Below, piece by piece: positions 17,299 through 26,626 of a stretch of DNA of 64,000 nt. The translations under genes and the position numbers were made by a program. The stretch is from NCBI RefSeq assembly GCF_010730955.1, contig NZ_AP022577.1, positions 744,001-808,000 of the forward strand, read 5' to 3'. The notes under the pieces are model-generated. The model saw only the letters and a program-made list of their open reading frames with translations. It did not search any database and was not told where the DNA came from. Source of the DNA: Mycolicibacterium aubagnense (GTDB taxonomy: Bacteria > Actinomycetota > Actinomycetes > Mycobacteriales > Mycobacteriaceae). Within the stretch, counting starts at the first letter, position 1. The number at the start of each line of letters is the position of its first letter.

Positions 17299-18096
17299 GT
17301 GACCATCGGCTATTCCCGATACGTCGCGCTCGGCGACAGCCAGACCGAGGGCCTGTTGGACGGCGACGACGACACGAGTATTCACGGCTTCGCCGACCGC
17401 CTGGCCTGGCGGCTCAACGCATTACAGCCCGGGCTCCAATACGCGAATCTCGCTGTCCGGGGCCGGCGCATCAGTGACGTGCTGGAACGTCAGCTGCCGC
17501 AGGCCCGGGCGATGAATCCCGACCTGATCACCAGCTGCATCGGGATGAACGACGTCACGAGGCCGGTGCGCAGCTTCGACCGGGCGCTGGAGGACATGCA
17601 GCGCGTGCACACCGAGCTTGCGGCCACCGGCGCGACCGTGGTCACGACGACTTTTCCCGACATCGCCCGCATCCTGCCGATCGGCCGGGTGCTGAGCGGC
17701 CGGCTGCGCCGGATCAACGACGTGATCCGCGCCGATTCGGCCCACTTCGGCTTCCGGCTGGTGGACCTGTCCTCGGCCACATCCATGCTCGATCCCGCGA
17801 CCTGGGCCATCGATCGGGTGCACGGTTCCCCGCACGGCCACCAGCTGTTCGCAGACGCGGCCGCGGAGGCGCTGGGTTTGCCGGGCAGCAACCACAGGTG
17901 GGCCGAAGTCGAGGGCGAGCTGGTGCTGCCGCGGTTGCGCGAGCGGATGTACTCGCAGCTGATGTGGGCCCAGAACATGCTGATGCCCTGGGTTTGGCGA
18001 CACACGCTGGGCAGCTCACGGGGTAAGGGGCTCGAGCCGAAACGGCCAGTCCTGGCGCCGCTCGACGCCCAATCGGCGCTATCCGAGGCCGAGTAG
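17299..18096 (+). CDS. SGNH/GDSL hydrolase
   Basis: A 265-residue esterase/lipase of the SGNH fold. Block I is VALGDSQTEG with the nucleophile serine, block III is CIGMNDV with the oxyanion asparagine, and block V is DRVHGSPHGHQLF with the catalytic Asp and His. There is no signal peptide. The start is GTG 17299, as the longer open frame upstream overlaps the previous gene. The C-terminal 65 residues after the hydrolase domain are basic and less conserved in type. The last 18 bases overlap the convergent DUF732 gene. Confidence 0.85.
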   Translation: MTIGYSRYVALGDSQTEGLLDGDDDTSIHGFADRLAWRLNALQPGLQYANLAVRGRRISDVLERQLPQARAMNPDLITSCIGMNDVTRPVRSFDRALEDMQRVHTELAATGATVVTTTFPDIARILPIGRVLSGRLRRINDVIRADSAHFGFRLVDLSSATSMLDPATWAIDRVHGSPHGHQLFADAAAEALGLPGSNHRWAEVEGELVLPRLRERMYSQLMWAQNMLMPWVWRHTLGSSRGKGLEPKRPVLAPLDAQSALSEAE

Positions 18097-18468
18097 CCCC
18101 AGCGGCAGCGGGGACTCGCCGCGCCCGAGCGCGCCGACGACCCCGGGGCAGAACGACGAGATCGCGAAGCCGGTGAACATGGTGGCCGGTCCCAGCGACA
18201 TCCCGGACGCATTGGCGACCTTGGCCGCGGCGTCGGCGACGGTCTGGCCGGGCTCGGCCAACATCGGGCACACCGACTGCCCCAGCGCCACGGGATCAGA
18301 ACCGTTCGGCATCATCATGTCGGCGTTGTTGAGGACGTTGGTGAACGCCTCGGTACCGGCATCCGCACTCGCCGAACCGGCCGTGACCAGGCTGCCGACG
18401 ATGCCGGCGGTGGTAGCTGCGATGACGATGGCGGTACCGAATGGGCTCTTCATGATGCCCTGAATCAT
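18079..18468 (-). CDS. Small secreted DUF732-type protein
   Basis: A 129-residue exported protein of the mycobacterial DUF732 type: a signal peptide ending GSASA-DAG, then a short helical domain with a cysteine pair (QSVCPML and SSFCPGV). An internal ATG at 18453 (MKSPFG) would give a tighter signal peptide; neither start has a strong ribosome binding site. Proteins of this family are numerous and functionally uncharacterised. Confidence 0.75.
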   Translation of the reverse strand: MIQGIMKSPFGTAIVIAATTAGIVGSLVTAGSASADAGTEAFTNVLNNADMMMPNGSDPVALGQSVCPMLAEPGQTVADAAAKVANASGMSLGPATMFTGFAISSFCPGVVGALGRGESPLPLGLLGLG

Positions 18469-18504
18469 AAGGGAAGCGGGTTGCCGGTACCGCCTCGCAC
18501 AATC

Positions 18505-19068
18505 TCAGACGCCGGTCCAGGCGCTCGCGATCCGGGTTCCGATGTCGATGACCTTGGCATCTGCACTGTTGATCTCGCCGGCGACGTGGTGCGCGATGAA
18601 GCGCCGGATCTCGCCGTCGACGTTGGCGACGATGCGCAGCAGCTCCGCCCGGATCGATGACGACGTGACGTGGATGGCGATGTCCGACGGCCGTGGCGAC
18701 TTCACATCGATGACGAGCAGCAGCGGGTGGGCCGACCGCGCCGTGGCGGTCAGGTTGATCTCGCCGAACACCATGAACCGGGGCCGGTCGATCCGCAGGT
18801 CGAGCGTCATATCGATTTCCAACGGGATGCGGATGGCGAAGGTGATCTCTTCCCCGAGCGTCCGGGCCACCACTGGGTGTTTGATCTGCACGCGCGCGGT
18901 GACCTTCGCGAGCCCGCCGGGCCCCTGGGCAATCGGACCCATATCGAAGGCCTCGCCGGCGATCCCGCCGATCGCGTCCGCGACGCGTTCCTCACTGACG
19001 GCGACCTCGAAGAATCGTCGACCGAATTCCTCGTAGGACATGTATTCGTGTTGGGGTTGCACTGGCAT
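18505..19068 (-). CDS. Conserved hypothetical protein
   Basis: A 187-residue soluble protein of beta strands (FAIRIPLEIDMTLDLRIDRPRFMVFGEINL) with a C-terminal helix (IRRFIAHHVAGEINSADAKV). No signal peptide or membrane segment. The strand pattern hints at a lipid-binding or SRPBCC-like fold, but I do not recognise the family. It is followed in the same direction by the DUF732 gene. Confidence 0.65.
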   Translation of the reverse strand: MPVQPQHEYMSYEEFGRRFFEVAVSEERVADAIGGIAGEAFDMGPIAQGPGGLAKVTARVQIKHPVVARTLGEEITFAIRIPLEIDMTLDLRIDRPRFMVFGEINLTATARSAHPLLLVIDVKSPRPSDIAIHVTSSSIRAELLRIVANVDGEIRRFIAHHVAGEINSADAKVIDIGTRIASAWTGV

Positions 19069-19119
19069 GGTGTGACTACGTTCTCATGTCGGGGACGGAA
19101 GCCGCGGCAACGGGCAGCT

Positions 19120-19932
19120 TCATTCGGCAAAGAGTCGCAGGCCGCTGATGCCCCGACCCCCAGGAGCCAACTCGGCGATGACCACCCCGCGGTAGCTGTC
19201 GCGCCGGACTCCGGCTACCACGTACCGGCCCGCGGCGATCACCTTCTGAACGCGGCTTCCGGTGAGCTCCTCGACCAGTTCGGAGACACTGAGCCGGGTT
19301 TCGAGGCCGCGGGTGAGCTGCATTGGCTCGCTGAGCCGCCGCTTGACCGCGAGTGCGTCGCCCGTCGCGGCGTCGGCCAGCAACGCGGTGAGCGACCGCT
19401 TTGCCCGGGTCCCGCCGGTGCGCAGACCACCGAGAAAGCCGACCGCGCCGCCGGGTCCCTGATTGCGCAACAGCGCCCCGGACAGCCCCAACCCGGCCGG
19501 CAGCGCCGGGACGCCGCACCGGACGAACTGCGCGACCATGCCGGGTAGCTCCCAAAATGCTTGTAGCCGAGCAATTTTCAGCGATGTCTCAGCACCCTCG
19601 GCAACCACGTCGTACTGCAGATAGACAGGGATCCGTAGCTGCACCTTGGCACCCATGTGCACTTCCAGTTCCAGATCGCGCATGACGGTGTTGTCGATGA
19701 CGATGTCGGCGTCCCGGTGGAACACGATGGTGCGTGGCCCGATGAAAGTGTCGTAGAACTGCCCGATGGCGCGGTGCCCGATATGTGGCCGGGAACCGAC
19801 CGGGTCCTCGATGCGCCCGTCGGCGCTGAACAGACTCACCCAACCGGCCTTGTCGTGCGCCGCCGTGGCTGCGGGCGAGCGTTCGACGGTGGCCAGGAGA
19901 TCCTCGCGGGTCGGCGATTGCGGTACGGGCAT
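19120..19932 (-). CDS. NTF2-like (SnoaL/ketosteroid isomerase-type) domain protein
   Basis: A 270-residue protein. The first 130 residues fit an NTF2-like domain: a helical start (TREDLLATVERSPAATAAHD), then GWVSLFSADGRIEDPVGS, IGQFYDTFIGPRTIVFH and strands ending in LKIARLQAFWELP. The C-terminal half is a different, Gly/Ala-rich region with a final strand pair (RYVVAGVRRDSYRGVVIAEL). The start is ATG 19932; earlier starts would overlap the divergent gene. Function unknown; possibly a fusion of an NTF2 domain to a small ligand-binding domain. Confidence 0.7.
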   Translation of the reverse strand: MPVPQSPTREDLLATVERSPAATAAHDKAGWVSLFSADGRIEDPVGSRPHIGHRAIGQFYDTFIGPRTIVFHRDADIVIDNTVMRDLELEVHMGAKVQLRIPVYLQYDVVAEGAETSLKIARLQAFWELPGMVAQFVRCGVPALPAGLGLSGALLRNQGPGGAVGFLGGLRTGGTRAKRSLTALLADAATGDALAVKRRLSEPMQLTRGLETRLSVSELVEELTGSRVQKVIAAGRYVVAGVRRDSYRGVVIAELAPGGRGISGLRLFAE

Positions 19933-20015
19933 GGTTCCATCGTCCACCACTGCCCAGATCGGTCGCGAGGGGATGGCCGTGGCACATGCCGCCGATGTCG
20001 CGCACACTGGTCGGT

Positions 20016-20426
20016 ATGAGCAACAGCGGCCCGTTCGGCATCGATCCGGAAGAGTTCGATCGCGTCCTGCGCGAGACGGGCGAGGGCATCCGCGGCGTGT
20101 TCGACCGTCTCGGCCGCGGCGCTGCCTGGGCCAACGTGGTCAACGATCTGACCCGAACTCCGCGCCACGCCACCCAACCCGAGACCACCGGCGACACGGG
20201 CGACGGGGTATGGGTGGTGTACACCGTGGCCGCGGACGGCGGGGCGCACGTCGAGGAGGTGTACCCCTCCGAGCTGGAGGCCCTGCGCGCCAACAAGAAC
20301 AACACCGACCCCGCCCGCAAGGTCAGATTCCTGCCGTACGGCATCGGTGTCAGCGTCTTGGACGCACCGGAGCAAGCGGGACCACCGCCGCACGACGACC
20401 AGACGCCGCAGCACGAACCGCACTGA
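20016..20426 (+). CDS. Conserved hypothetical protein
   Basis: A 136-residue acidic protein starting at ATG 20016 (MSNSGPFGIDPEEFDRVL). An amphipathic helical N-terminus precedes a short beta region (GVWVVYTVAADGGAHVEEVYPSELEALRANK); the end is a Pro/Asp/His-rich tail. No signal peptide. I do not recognise a domain. It is divergent from the NTF2-like gene, about 80 bases away. Confidence 0.65.
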   Translation: MSNSGPFGIDPEEFDRVLRETGEGIRGVFDRLGRGAAWANVVNDLTRTPRHATQPETTGDTGDGVWVVYTVAADGGAHVEEVYPSELEALRANKNNTDPARKVRFLPYGIGVSVLDAPEQAGPPPHDDQTPQHEPH

Positions 20427-20511
20427 TATTGACCTGCCGACAATATCCCCGGCGACGCGGCTGACACGCTACGCTTTGCCACATTGTCGTGTGGCAGCAG
20501 CGCGAGGGGAG

Positions 20512-20943
20512 ATGACCAGGATGTTTCGGGTACTGACGGTGGCCGCAGCGATCGCCGGAACCGCCATCGGGCTGGCACCGTTCGCGAGCGCTGATCCGGC
20601 GCTGGGCGGCAACGACGATCCCGGCCGCTACCCCACCGACGTCCCTGGCATGAACTACCAGGCGGTCAACGGCGCGCCGTGCGACAACCACGACATCTTC
20701 ATCTTCGGCCGCGGGCCCGGCGGGGCATCGATGGCCTGCCACTGGATCCCGAACCAGTGGCCGCCGGTCGACACCGGTTTCTGGGGCTACTCCTACGCGA
20801 TCCAGGGCGTCAAGAACATCGGTTCCCCGTGCCCCGGCCCGCAGACCGCCGCCCAGGCGCCGGACGGCCGCCCGCTGCTGTGCCTGGGCGCGCAGGGCTG
20901 GCAGCCCGGTTTCAAGACCGGTGACGGTTTCTTCCCGAGCTGA
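20512..20943 (+). CDS. Small secreted protein
   Basis: A 143-residue exported protein starting at ATG 20512 after GAGGGGAG. Its signal peptide ends at PFASA-DPA. The mature part has four cysteines (GAPCDN, SMACHW, GSPCPG, LLCLGA), which probably pair, and is rich in Gly, Pro and aromatic residues. No known domain. A convergent SRPBCC gene follows after about 50 bases. Confidence 0.7.
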   Translation: MTRMFRVLTVAAAIAGTAIGLAPFASADPALGGNDDPGRYPTDVPGMNYQAVNGAPCDNHDIFIFGRGPGGASMACHWIPNQWPPVDTGFWGYSYAIQGVKNIGSPCPGPQTAAQAPDGRPLLCLGAQGWQPGFKTGDGFFPS

Positions 20944-20995
20944 TGCACGGTTGACGCGGCGCCGGTAGGCACCGGCAGCCGATCACCCGGACAGT

Positions 20996-21457
20996 TCAGG
21001 TCCGACTTTCCTCGAAGTGGCGCCGGATGGCCGCCAGCATCGCCGCGTGCGCTTTTTCCGCCTGTGCGGCAGTGAACGCGGTGAGCAGCCGCGGTGCATC
21101 TATATCTACCGTCTCGGTGACGGTGGTGCCGGCGCCGGACGCCGCGAAGGCGACCGTGCCGCGCAGCCGCACCTTCGGAAACTGGCGCGCCTCGGTGTGC
21201 ACGACGCCGCCGGGCGCGATCAGTACCGTCGCCCGATAGGTCACCGCCAGGGCGAGCGGGCCGAACGGGATGCGGTCTCGCACCCGATAGTCGCGGTGGC
21301 GGCCCTGCGCGTCCTGCCGATCGACCAGACAGTCCACCGCCACCACCAGCGGATGCACCAGCTTCATGTTCGCCAGATCTGTATAGAAGGTGCGGACCTC
21401 GTCCGGCACCGCCGGCACCTCTTCACTCAGCGCGAATCGGGACCGGGACATCCACAT
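20996..21457 (-). CDS. SRPBCC-family (START-like) protein
   Basis: A 153-residue protein with an N-terminal MSRSRFAL strand, PDEVRTFYTDLANMKLVHPLVV, central antiparallel strands and a long C-terminal helix (LTAFTAAQAEKAHAAMLAAIRRHFEE), the layout of the helix-grip SRPBCC fold for hydrophobic ligands. The longer open frame upstream has no good start; ATG 21457 or 21451 is likely. Ligand unknown. Confidence 0.7.
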   Translation of the reverse strand: MWMSRSRFALSEEVPAVPDEVRTFYTDLANMKLVHPLVVAVDCLVDRQDAQGRHRDYRVRDRIPFGPLALAVTYRATVLIAPGGVVHTEARQFPKVRLRGTVAFAASGAGTTVTETVDIDAPRLLTAFTAAQAEKAHAAMLAAIRRHFEESRT

Positions 21458-21808
21458 CGGCCCACCGTAACTTGACCGTTTCAGAAGGTGAACCCAGGTC
21501 CGCGGCAGGTGCGACCTGAAGAGCCCACGCGGGGGCCGGAACCGTCGCACAAACCGAGCAGAGGCCCTCGACACCGGTCTTAGAATTAGCTGGTCACGGC
21601 TCCGCATCAGCCGTCGCGACCTTGCATTTGCGGAAAAGCTGTGTATGGCAGTATGTTTTGTGCATTCACCTGCGAATTCACGAAATCGCCTCTGCCCCAA
21701 CATGATGTGAATAAACGTGCATGTAACGCACACCACACAATTCGCGAAACGTGATGGCAGACACAGAATTTTGACGCTCTCAAATTTCCGTTGCTAGCGT
21801 TCATCGTC
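21458..21808. other. Intergenic region, AT-rich for this genome
   Basis: A 351-base divergent gap between the SRPBCC and NlpC/P60-like genes. The part from about 21600 to 21800 is much richer in A and T than the surroundings and holds TTCGCGAA-like repeats. It presumably carries the promoters of both genes. I find no open frame with coding character and no recognisable riboswitch. Confidence 0.5.
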
Positions 21809-22378
21809 ATGTTTGCTATTGCGACCGCATCGCTGCTGGCTTTGGTCAACCAGGTTTCGGGTACGCCGTACATCTCCGGCGGAGACACGGCACGCGGCAC
21901 CGACTGCTCCGGGCTGGCCTCCTGGGTGGCCAACGCCGCCACCGGCCGTCCCGTCTACGGCGACCGGTTCAACACCGGCAACGAAGAGGCCGCCCTGCGC
22001 GCCCGCGGCTTCCTGCCCGGCACCGCGCCCGGCGCCCTGAACATCGGCTGGAACGGCGGCCACACCGCCGTGACGCTGCCGGACGGCACTGCGGTGTCCA
22101 GCGGTGAGGGCGGCGGCGTCCGAATTGGTGGCGGCGGTGCCTTCCAGCGCCAGTTCACCCACCACATGCACCTGCCGCTGGCTCCAGGCGACGACATCCC
22201 GGCCGATCTGCCCCTCGACGGCCCGCTGGACGCTCCGCTGGCACCTCCGGCCGGTCCGGCCGACCTCCCGGCCCCGGAGATCATCCAGGCCGCCAACTTC
22301 GCGCCCGGCCCGGATGCCCCGGCGCCGGCTCCTGAGGCTCCCGCTCCGGCCCCTGAAGGCCTGGAGATGCCCGTCTGA
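21809..22378 (+). CDS. NlpC/P60-like peptidoglycan hydrolase-type protein
   Basis: A 189-residue protein starting at ATG 21809. A short hydrophobic N-terminus (FAIATASLLALVNQ) may be an export signal. The domain has TPYISGG, TDCSGLASWV with the probable catalytic cysteine, and WNGGHTAVTLPDGTAV with the probable histidine, as in NlpC/P60-like endopeptidases and the related lysin-like domains of mycobacteria and their phages. The last 50 residues are an Ala/Pro-rich tail. No catalytic data can be inferred beyond the Cys-His pattern. It ends at a strong bidirectional hairpin. Confidence 0.72.
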   Translation: MFAIATASLLALVNQVSGTPYISGGDTARGTDCSGLASWVANAATGRPVYGDRFNTGNEEAALRARGFLPGTAPGALNIGWNGGHTAVTLPDGTAVSSGEGGGVRIGGGGAFQRQFTHHMHLPLAPGDDIPADLPLDGPLDAPLAPPAGPADLPAPEIIQAANFAPGPDAPAPAPEAPAPAPEGLEMPV

Positions 22379-22402
22379 CCGTTCTTCCGCACCACATCCA
22401 TC

Positions 22403-22447
22403 CAGCAGTAGGGCTGCGACCGCCGAGCGGTCGCAGCCCTACTGCTG
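22403..22447. terminator. Strong bidirectional terminator
   Basis: A perfect 20-base stem (22403-22422 with 22428-22447) and a five-base loop, CCGAG. It lies between the convergent NlpC/P60-like and UvrA-like genes, 24 bases past one stop and ten bases from the other. This is the strongest hairpin in the window. Confidence 0.88.
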
Positions 22448-22456
22448 TCTGACCTG

Positions 22457-24838
22457 CTATGTGACGTACTCGGCCAGATGAGACCCGGTCAGCGTCTCGC
22501 CTGCGGCGACCAGGTCCGCCGGAGTGCCCTCGAAGATCACGCGGCCACCGTCGTGACCTGCACCAGGACCCAGATCGATGATCCAATCGGCGTGCGCCAT
22601 CACGGCCTGATGATGTTCGATGACGATGACGGACTTGCCGCCGTCGACGATGCGGTCCACAAGCGCCAGAAGCTGCTCGACGTCCGCGAGGTGCAGGCCG
22701 GTGGTGGGCTCGTCGAGGATGTAGACGTCGCCCTTCTCCCCCATCTGGGTGGCGAGCTTCAGTCGCTGCCTTTCCCCGCCGGATAGCGTGGTCAGCGACT
22801 GTCCCAGCGCCAGATAGCCCAGCCCCACATCGACCATCCGCGCCAGGATTCTCTGCGCGGCGGGGACCTTCGCGTCCCCGCCGGCGAAGAATCGCTCGGC
22901 GTCGGACACTGGCATGGCCAGCACTTCGGCGATGTTCTGCCCGCCCAGGGTGTATTCGAGCACCGAGGCGCCGAACCGTCGGCCTTCGCACTCTTCACAG
23001 CGCGACTCGACGGTGGCCATCACGCCCAGGTCGGTGTAGATGACACCGGCGCCGTTGCAGGCCGGGCAGGCGCCTTCCGAATTCGAGCTGAACAGCGCGG
23101 GTTTGACGTTGTTCGCCTTGGCGAATGCCTTGCGGATGTGGTCGAGCAGTCCGGTGTAGGTCGCGGGATTGCTGCGCCGCGATCCGCGGATCGGGGCCTG
23201 GTCGATGGTGACGACGCCGTCGCGACCGGTCACCGAACCGTCGATCAGGGAGCTCTTCCCCGAGCCCGCCACGCCCGTGATCACGGCGAGTACACCCAGC
23301 GGGATGTCCACCTCGACATCCTGCAGGTTGTTCGTGTTGGCGCCACGAATCGCCAAGGCCCCATTCGGTTCTCGCACTGACTTCTTGAGCGCCGCACGGT
23401 CGTCCAAGTGCCGGCCGGTGACGCTGCCACTGCCACGCAGCCCCTGCACCGTGCCTTCGTAGACCACCTGGCCGCCACCTGAGCCGGCCTCCGGGCCGAG
23501 GTCCACCACATGGTCGGCGATACCGATCACTTCCGGCTTGTGTTCGACGACCAGCACGGTATTCCCCTTGTCCCGCAACTGGATCAGCAGTTCATTCATG
23601 CGGGCGATGTCGTGCGGGTGCAGACCGATGGTCGGCTCGTCGAAGACGTAGGTGACATCGGTCAACGCCGAGCCGAGATGACGGATCATCTTGACGCGCT
23701 GCGCTTCTCCACCAGAGAGCGTGCCGGCGGGCCGCGCGAGCGACAGGTAGCCCAGCCCGATTCCGACGAACGAGTCGAGCGTGTGCCGCAACGCCGCCAA
23801 CAGCGGCGCCACGCCGGCGCCGAGGCGCTTGTCGTCGGCCAGTGCGCGGACCCACTCGGCCAGGTCGGTGATCTGCATCGCGCAGGCCTCAGCGATGTTG
23901 ACGCCCTTGATCTTTGACGAGCGTGCCAGCTCCGACAAGCGGGTACCCTCACATTCGGGGCACGTCGTGAACGTCACCGCCCGCTCGACGAACGCCCGGA
24001 TGTGCGGCTGCATCGCCTCGACGTCCTTACTCAGGAACGACTTCTTGATCTGCGGGATGAGGCCAAGGTAGGTGAGGTTGACGCCGTCGACCTTGATCTT
24101 GGTCGCTTCCTTGTACAGCAGGGCGTCCAGTTCCTTCTTCGTGAACTTTCGGATCGGCTTGTCGGGGTCGAAGAAGCCGCAGCCGTTGAAGATTCGGCCG
24201 TACCACCCGTCCATGCTGAAGCCGGGAATCGTGACGGCGCCTTCGTTGATCGACTTGCTGTCGTCGTACAGCGCGGAGAGGTCGATGTCGTTGACCGAGC
24301 CGCGCCCCTCACACCGCAGGCACATGCCGCCCACGATGTTGAAGTCACGCCGTTCCTTGACGGTACGACCGGCACGCTCCATGGTCACCGCGCCGGCGCC
24401 GCTGATCGAGGCAACGTTGAACGAAAAGGCCTGCGGGGAACCGATATTCGGTCTGCCGATCCGGCTGAACAGGATGCGGAGCAGGGCGCCGGTGTCGGTG
24501 GCCGTGCCGACCGTCGAGCGAGGGTCGGAGCCCATCCGTTCCTGGTCGACAATGATCGCCGTGGTCAGCCCCTCCAGTACGTCGACGTCGGGACGTGCCT
24601 GTGACGGCATGAAACCTTGGACGAACGCACTATAGGTCTCGTTGATCAGGCGCTGCGATTCCGCGGCGATGGTGTCGAACACCAGCGAGCTCTTACCGGA
24701 CCCGGAGACCCCCGTGAAGACCGTCAGGCGCCGTTTCGGAATCTCGACGCTGATGTTCTTGAGATTGTTCTCCCGGGCACCGACCACGCGGATCAGGTCG
24801 TGGCTGTCGGCGGCATGCGTTCTGCTGGGCATACCCAC
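22457..24838 (-). CDS. Short UvrA-like excinuclease ATPase
   Basis: A 793-residue tandem ABC protein of the UvrA family. Both halves carry P-loops (GVSGSGKSS, GVAGSGKSS) and signatures (LSGGEAQR, LSGGERQR), and the zinc cysteine pairs CPECEG and CPACNG...CEECEG are present. Full-length UvrA has about 950-970 residues; this one is about 170 shorter, like the UvrA paralogues linked to drug resistance (DrrC-like). It may recognise drug-damaged DNA or act outside normal excision repair. The start is GTG 24838 or ATG 24832. Confidence 0.88.
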   Translation of the reverse strand: MGMPSRTHAADSHDLIRVVGARENNLKNISVEIPKRRLTVFTGVSGSGKSSLVFDTIAAESQRLINETYSAFVQGFMPSQARPDVDVLEGLTTAIIVDQERMGSDPRSTVGTATDTGALLRILFSRIGRPNIGSPQAFSFNVASISGAGAVTMERAGRTVKERRDFNIVGGMCLRCEGRGSVNDIDLSALYDDSKSINEGAVTIPGFSMDGWYGRIFNGCGFFDPDKPIRKFTKKELDALLYKEATKIKVDGVNLTYLGLIPQIKKSFLSKDVEAMQPHIRAFVERAVTFTTCPECEGTRLSELARSSKIKGVNIAEACAMQITDLAEWVRALADDKRLGAGVAPLLAALRHTLDSFVGIGLGYLSLARPAGTLSGGEAQRVKMIRHLGSALTDVTYVFDEPTIGLHPHDIARMNELLIQLRDKGNTVLVVEHKPEVIGIADHVVDLGPEAGSGGGQVVYEGTVQGLRGSGSVTGRHLDDRAALKKSVREPNGALAIRGANTNNLQDVEVDIPLGVLAVITGVAGSGKSSLIDGSVTGRDGVVTIDQAPIRGSRRSNPATYTGLLDHIRKAFAKANNVKPALFSSNSEGACPACNGAGVIYTDLGVMATVESRCEECEGRRFGASVLEYTLGGQNIAEVLAMPVSDAERFFAGGDAKVPAAQRILARMVDVGLGYLALGQSLTTLSGGERQRLKLATQMGEKGDVYILDEPTTGLHLADVEQLLALVDRIVDGGKSVIVIEHHQAVMAHADWIIDLGPGAGHDGGRVIFEGTPADLVAAGETLTGSHLAEYVT

Positions 24839-24964
24839 ACGTTAACCGGGTGCCGATCGGCGGCGCTTCTCGATTCCTGATCTCCTCTCCCGACCGACAA
24901 CTCACCGACGACACCCGGGTGCGTCGTGCGCGGGCCATCGGCTCAGGCGGTCGCCGCCAGGTGA

Positions 24965-26626
24965 CTATCCACCGTGGCTGACCTGAACCGCCTTGACCAC
25001 CAACAGGATTGCACCAACCACCAGATAGCTGCGCAGGCCGATCATGCCCAGGCGGGTCGCGGGGTTCCAGGTGACCGGCTCCAGCAGCGCGAGCGGCGGC
25101 ATCCGCCAGGTGTCGCGATCGAGATTCCCGATGTCTTTCGGCGGCGGACCTGCGGCGTGCCGGCGAGACATCACTCGCAACGCCACGAATGCCAGCACCC
25201 CGGCCACGACGAGCCCGACAGCGAGGTACGCACTGACCACGACCACGTCGATGTTCGGGAACAACGTGGTCGCCATCAGGATGCCCGACAGCATCAACAG
25301 CACGCCGACGATAACCGCGGCCACCCAGTTGAGCCAGGGCCGATTCACCCACGGACCCAATACTTCCCGGTCATTGCACAGCAGCAGCAGGAAGACGCTC
25401 GCACTCGGCAGCAGCAACCCGGCCAGGGCCTGGACCGCAGTGGTGATCAGACCCAGCGGAGCGTGCGGAATGAGGACAATGGCTGCCGCGATGGCGATCA
25501 TGCTGCAGTACGACACGTAGAACTGCTTGGCGTCCTTGAACCCGCGATGCAGCGAGTGCTTCATGCCGAACACGTCACCGAACGCGTAGCTGGTGGCAAG
25601 TGTCACCGCGGCCGCACCAACGATGGAGGCGTCCATCAACACGATCGCAAAGATGTTGCCGAGCAATGCATTGTGCTGACCCAGCAGGCCGCCTACGGCA
25701 CCCGCATCGCTGAACTGGCCCGTCTGGCCGGTCGACCTCGCAGCCCAGTCCCCGACCATCACCAACGCCGACGCACCGATCACCACGACAAAGGCTCCGA
25801 GGGTGGTGTCGACCCGCTCATAGCCGATGAACCGCGGCGTGATGCGCTTGTCCACGATATTGGACTGCTGGAAGAACAACTGCCACGGTGCCACGGTGGT
25901 GCCCACGATGGCGATGATCAGCAGCACGGCATCCGAGCTGACACCGCCCGAAATATGCGGCACCACAAATGATTTTGCCGCTTCACCCCACCGCGGATGC
26001 GACATGAACAGCATGGGTATCTGCAGCAGGGTGATCGCGATGAACACGAACATCGCACGCTCCCAACGCTGAAAGCTGCCCGTGGCCATGATCGCCACCA
26101 GCGCCACTGCCGCCGTCGGCACCACGACGTACCGCGATATGCCGAAATGGTCAGCAGCCAAGGCGATTCCGATGAATTCTGTGACGATGGTCAGGAAGTT
26201 CAGCAGGAACAGGTCCCCGACCGAGAACCAGCCCCAACCGCGGCCGAATCGCTCGTTGATCAGCCGGGCATGCCCGACACCGGTGACCGCACCGAGCCGA
26301 ACCACCATCTCCTGATTGACGATCAGCACCGGGATCAGCAGCAGCAGCGTCCACAGCAGGCTGTAGCCGTAGTTCTGCCCGGCCTGCACGTAAGTGGCGA
26401 CGCCACCGGCGTCGTTGTCGCCGACCATGACGATGATGCCGGGGCCGAGGATGGCCGCCAGGGTCAGCAGCCGTGTCTTCAGCGTGGACGCGGTGCCGGG
26501 ATCGCTGACGCTGATCTTGCCGAACGCACCCTCGATGTCGCCCAGGTGCGCAGAGTCCAAGACCGCAGTCTCATGTCGGCCGGGCGGCGACACCGAGGCC
26601 GGCGCGGTCGAATCGGGTTTCGTCAT
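24965..26626 (-). CDS. NRAMP-family divalent metal transporter with an altered metal site
   Basis: A 553-residue membrane protein with about 11 helices. The first helix carries GPGIIVMVGDNDAGG (61-75) where canonical NRAMPs have a DPGN motif: the ligand Asp72 remains but the ligand Asn is Gly75. In helix 6 the canonical MPH is APW (246-248), so the conserved methionine that favours Mn/Fe is an alanine. These changes resemble those of NRAMP-related magnesium transporters. Its ATG overlaps the stop of the upstream PRC/MgtE_N/CBS gene. I infer Mg2+ or broad divalent transport rather than classic Mn/Fe uptake; annotation pipelines would probably call it MntH. Confidence 0.85.
   Translation of the reverse strand: MTKPDSTAPASVSPPGRHETAVLDSAHLGDIEGAFGKISVSDPGTASTLKTRLLTLAAILGPGIIVMVGDNDAGGVATYVQAGQNYGYSLLWTLLLLIPVLIVNQEMVVRLGAVTGVGHARLINERFGRGWGWFSVGDLFLLNFLTIVTEFIGIALAADHFGISRYVVVPTAAVALVAIMATGSFQRWERAMFVFIAITLLQIPMLFMSHPRWGEAAKSFVVPHISGGVSSDAVLLIIAIVGTTVAPWQLFFQQSNIVDKRITPRFIGYERVDTTLGAFVVVIGASALVMVGDWAARSTGQTGQFSDAGAVGGLLGQHNALLGNIFAIVLMDASIVGAAAVTLATSYAFGDVFGMKHSLHRGFKDAKQFYVSYCSMIAIAAAIVLIPHAPLGLITTAVQALAGLLLPSASVFLLLLCNDREVLGPWVNRPWLNWVAAVIVGVLLMLSGILMATTLFPNIDVVVVSAYLAVGLVVAGVLAFVALRVMSRRHAAGPPPKDIGNLDRDTWRMPPLALLEPVTWNPATRLGMIGLRSYLVVGAILLVVKAVQVSHGG

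Noticed and set aside
21458..21808. ydaO-type c-di-AMP riboswitch before the NlpC/P60-like gene
   Set aside because: Such switches often precede cell-wall hydrolase genes in actinobacteria, but none of the conserved sequence blocks is present.
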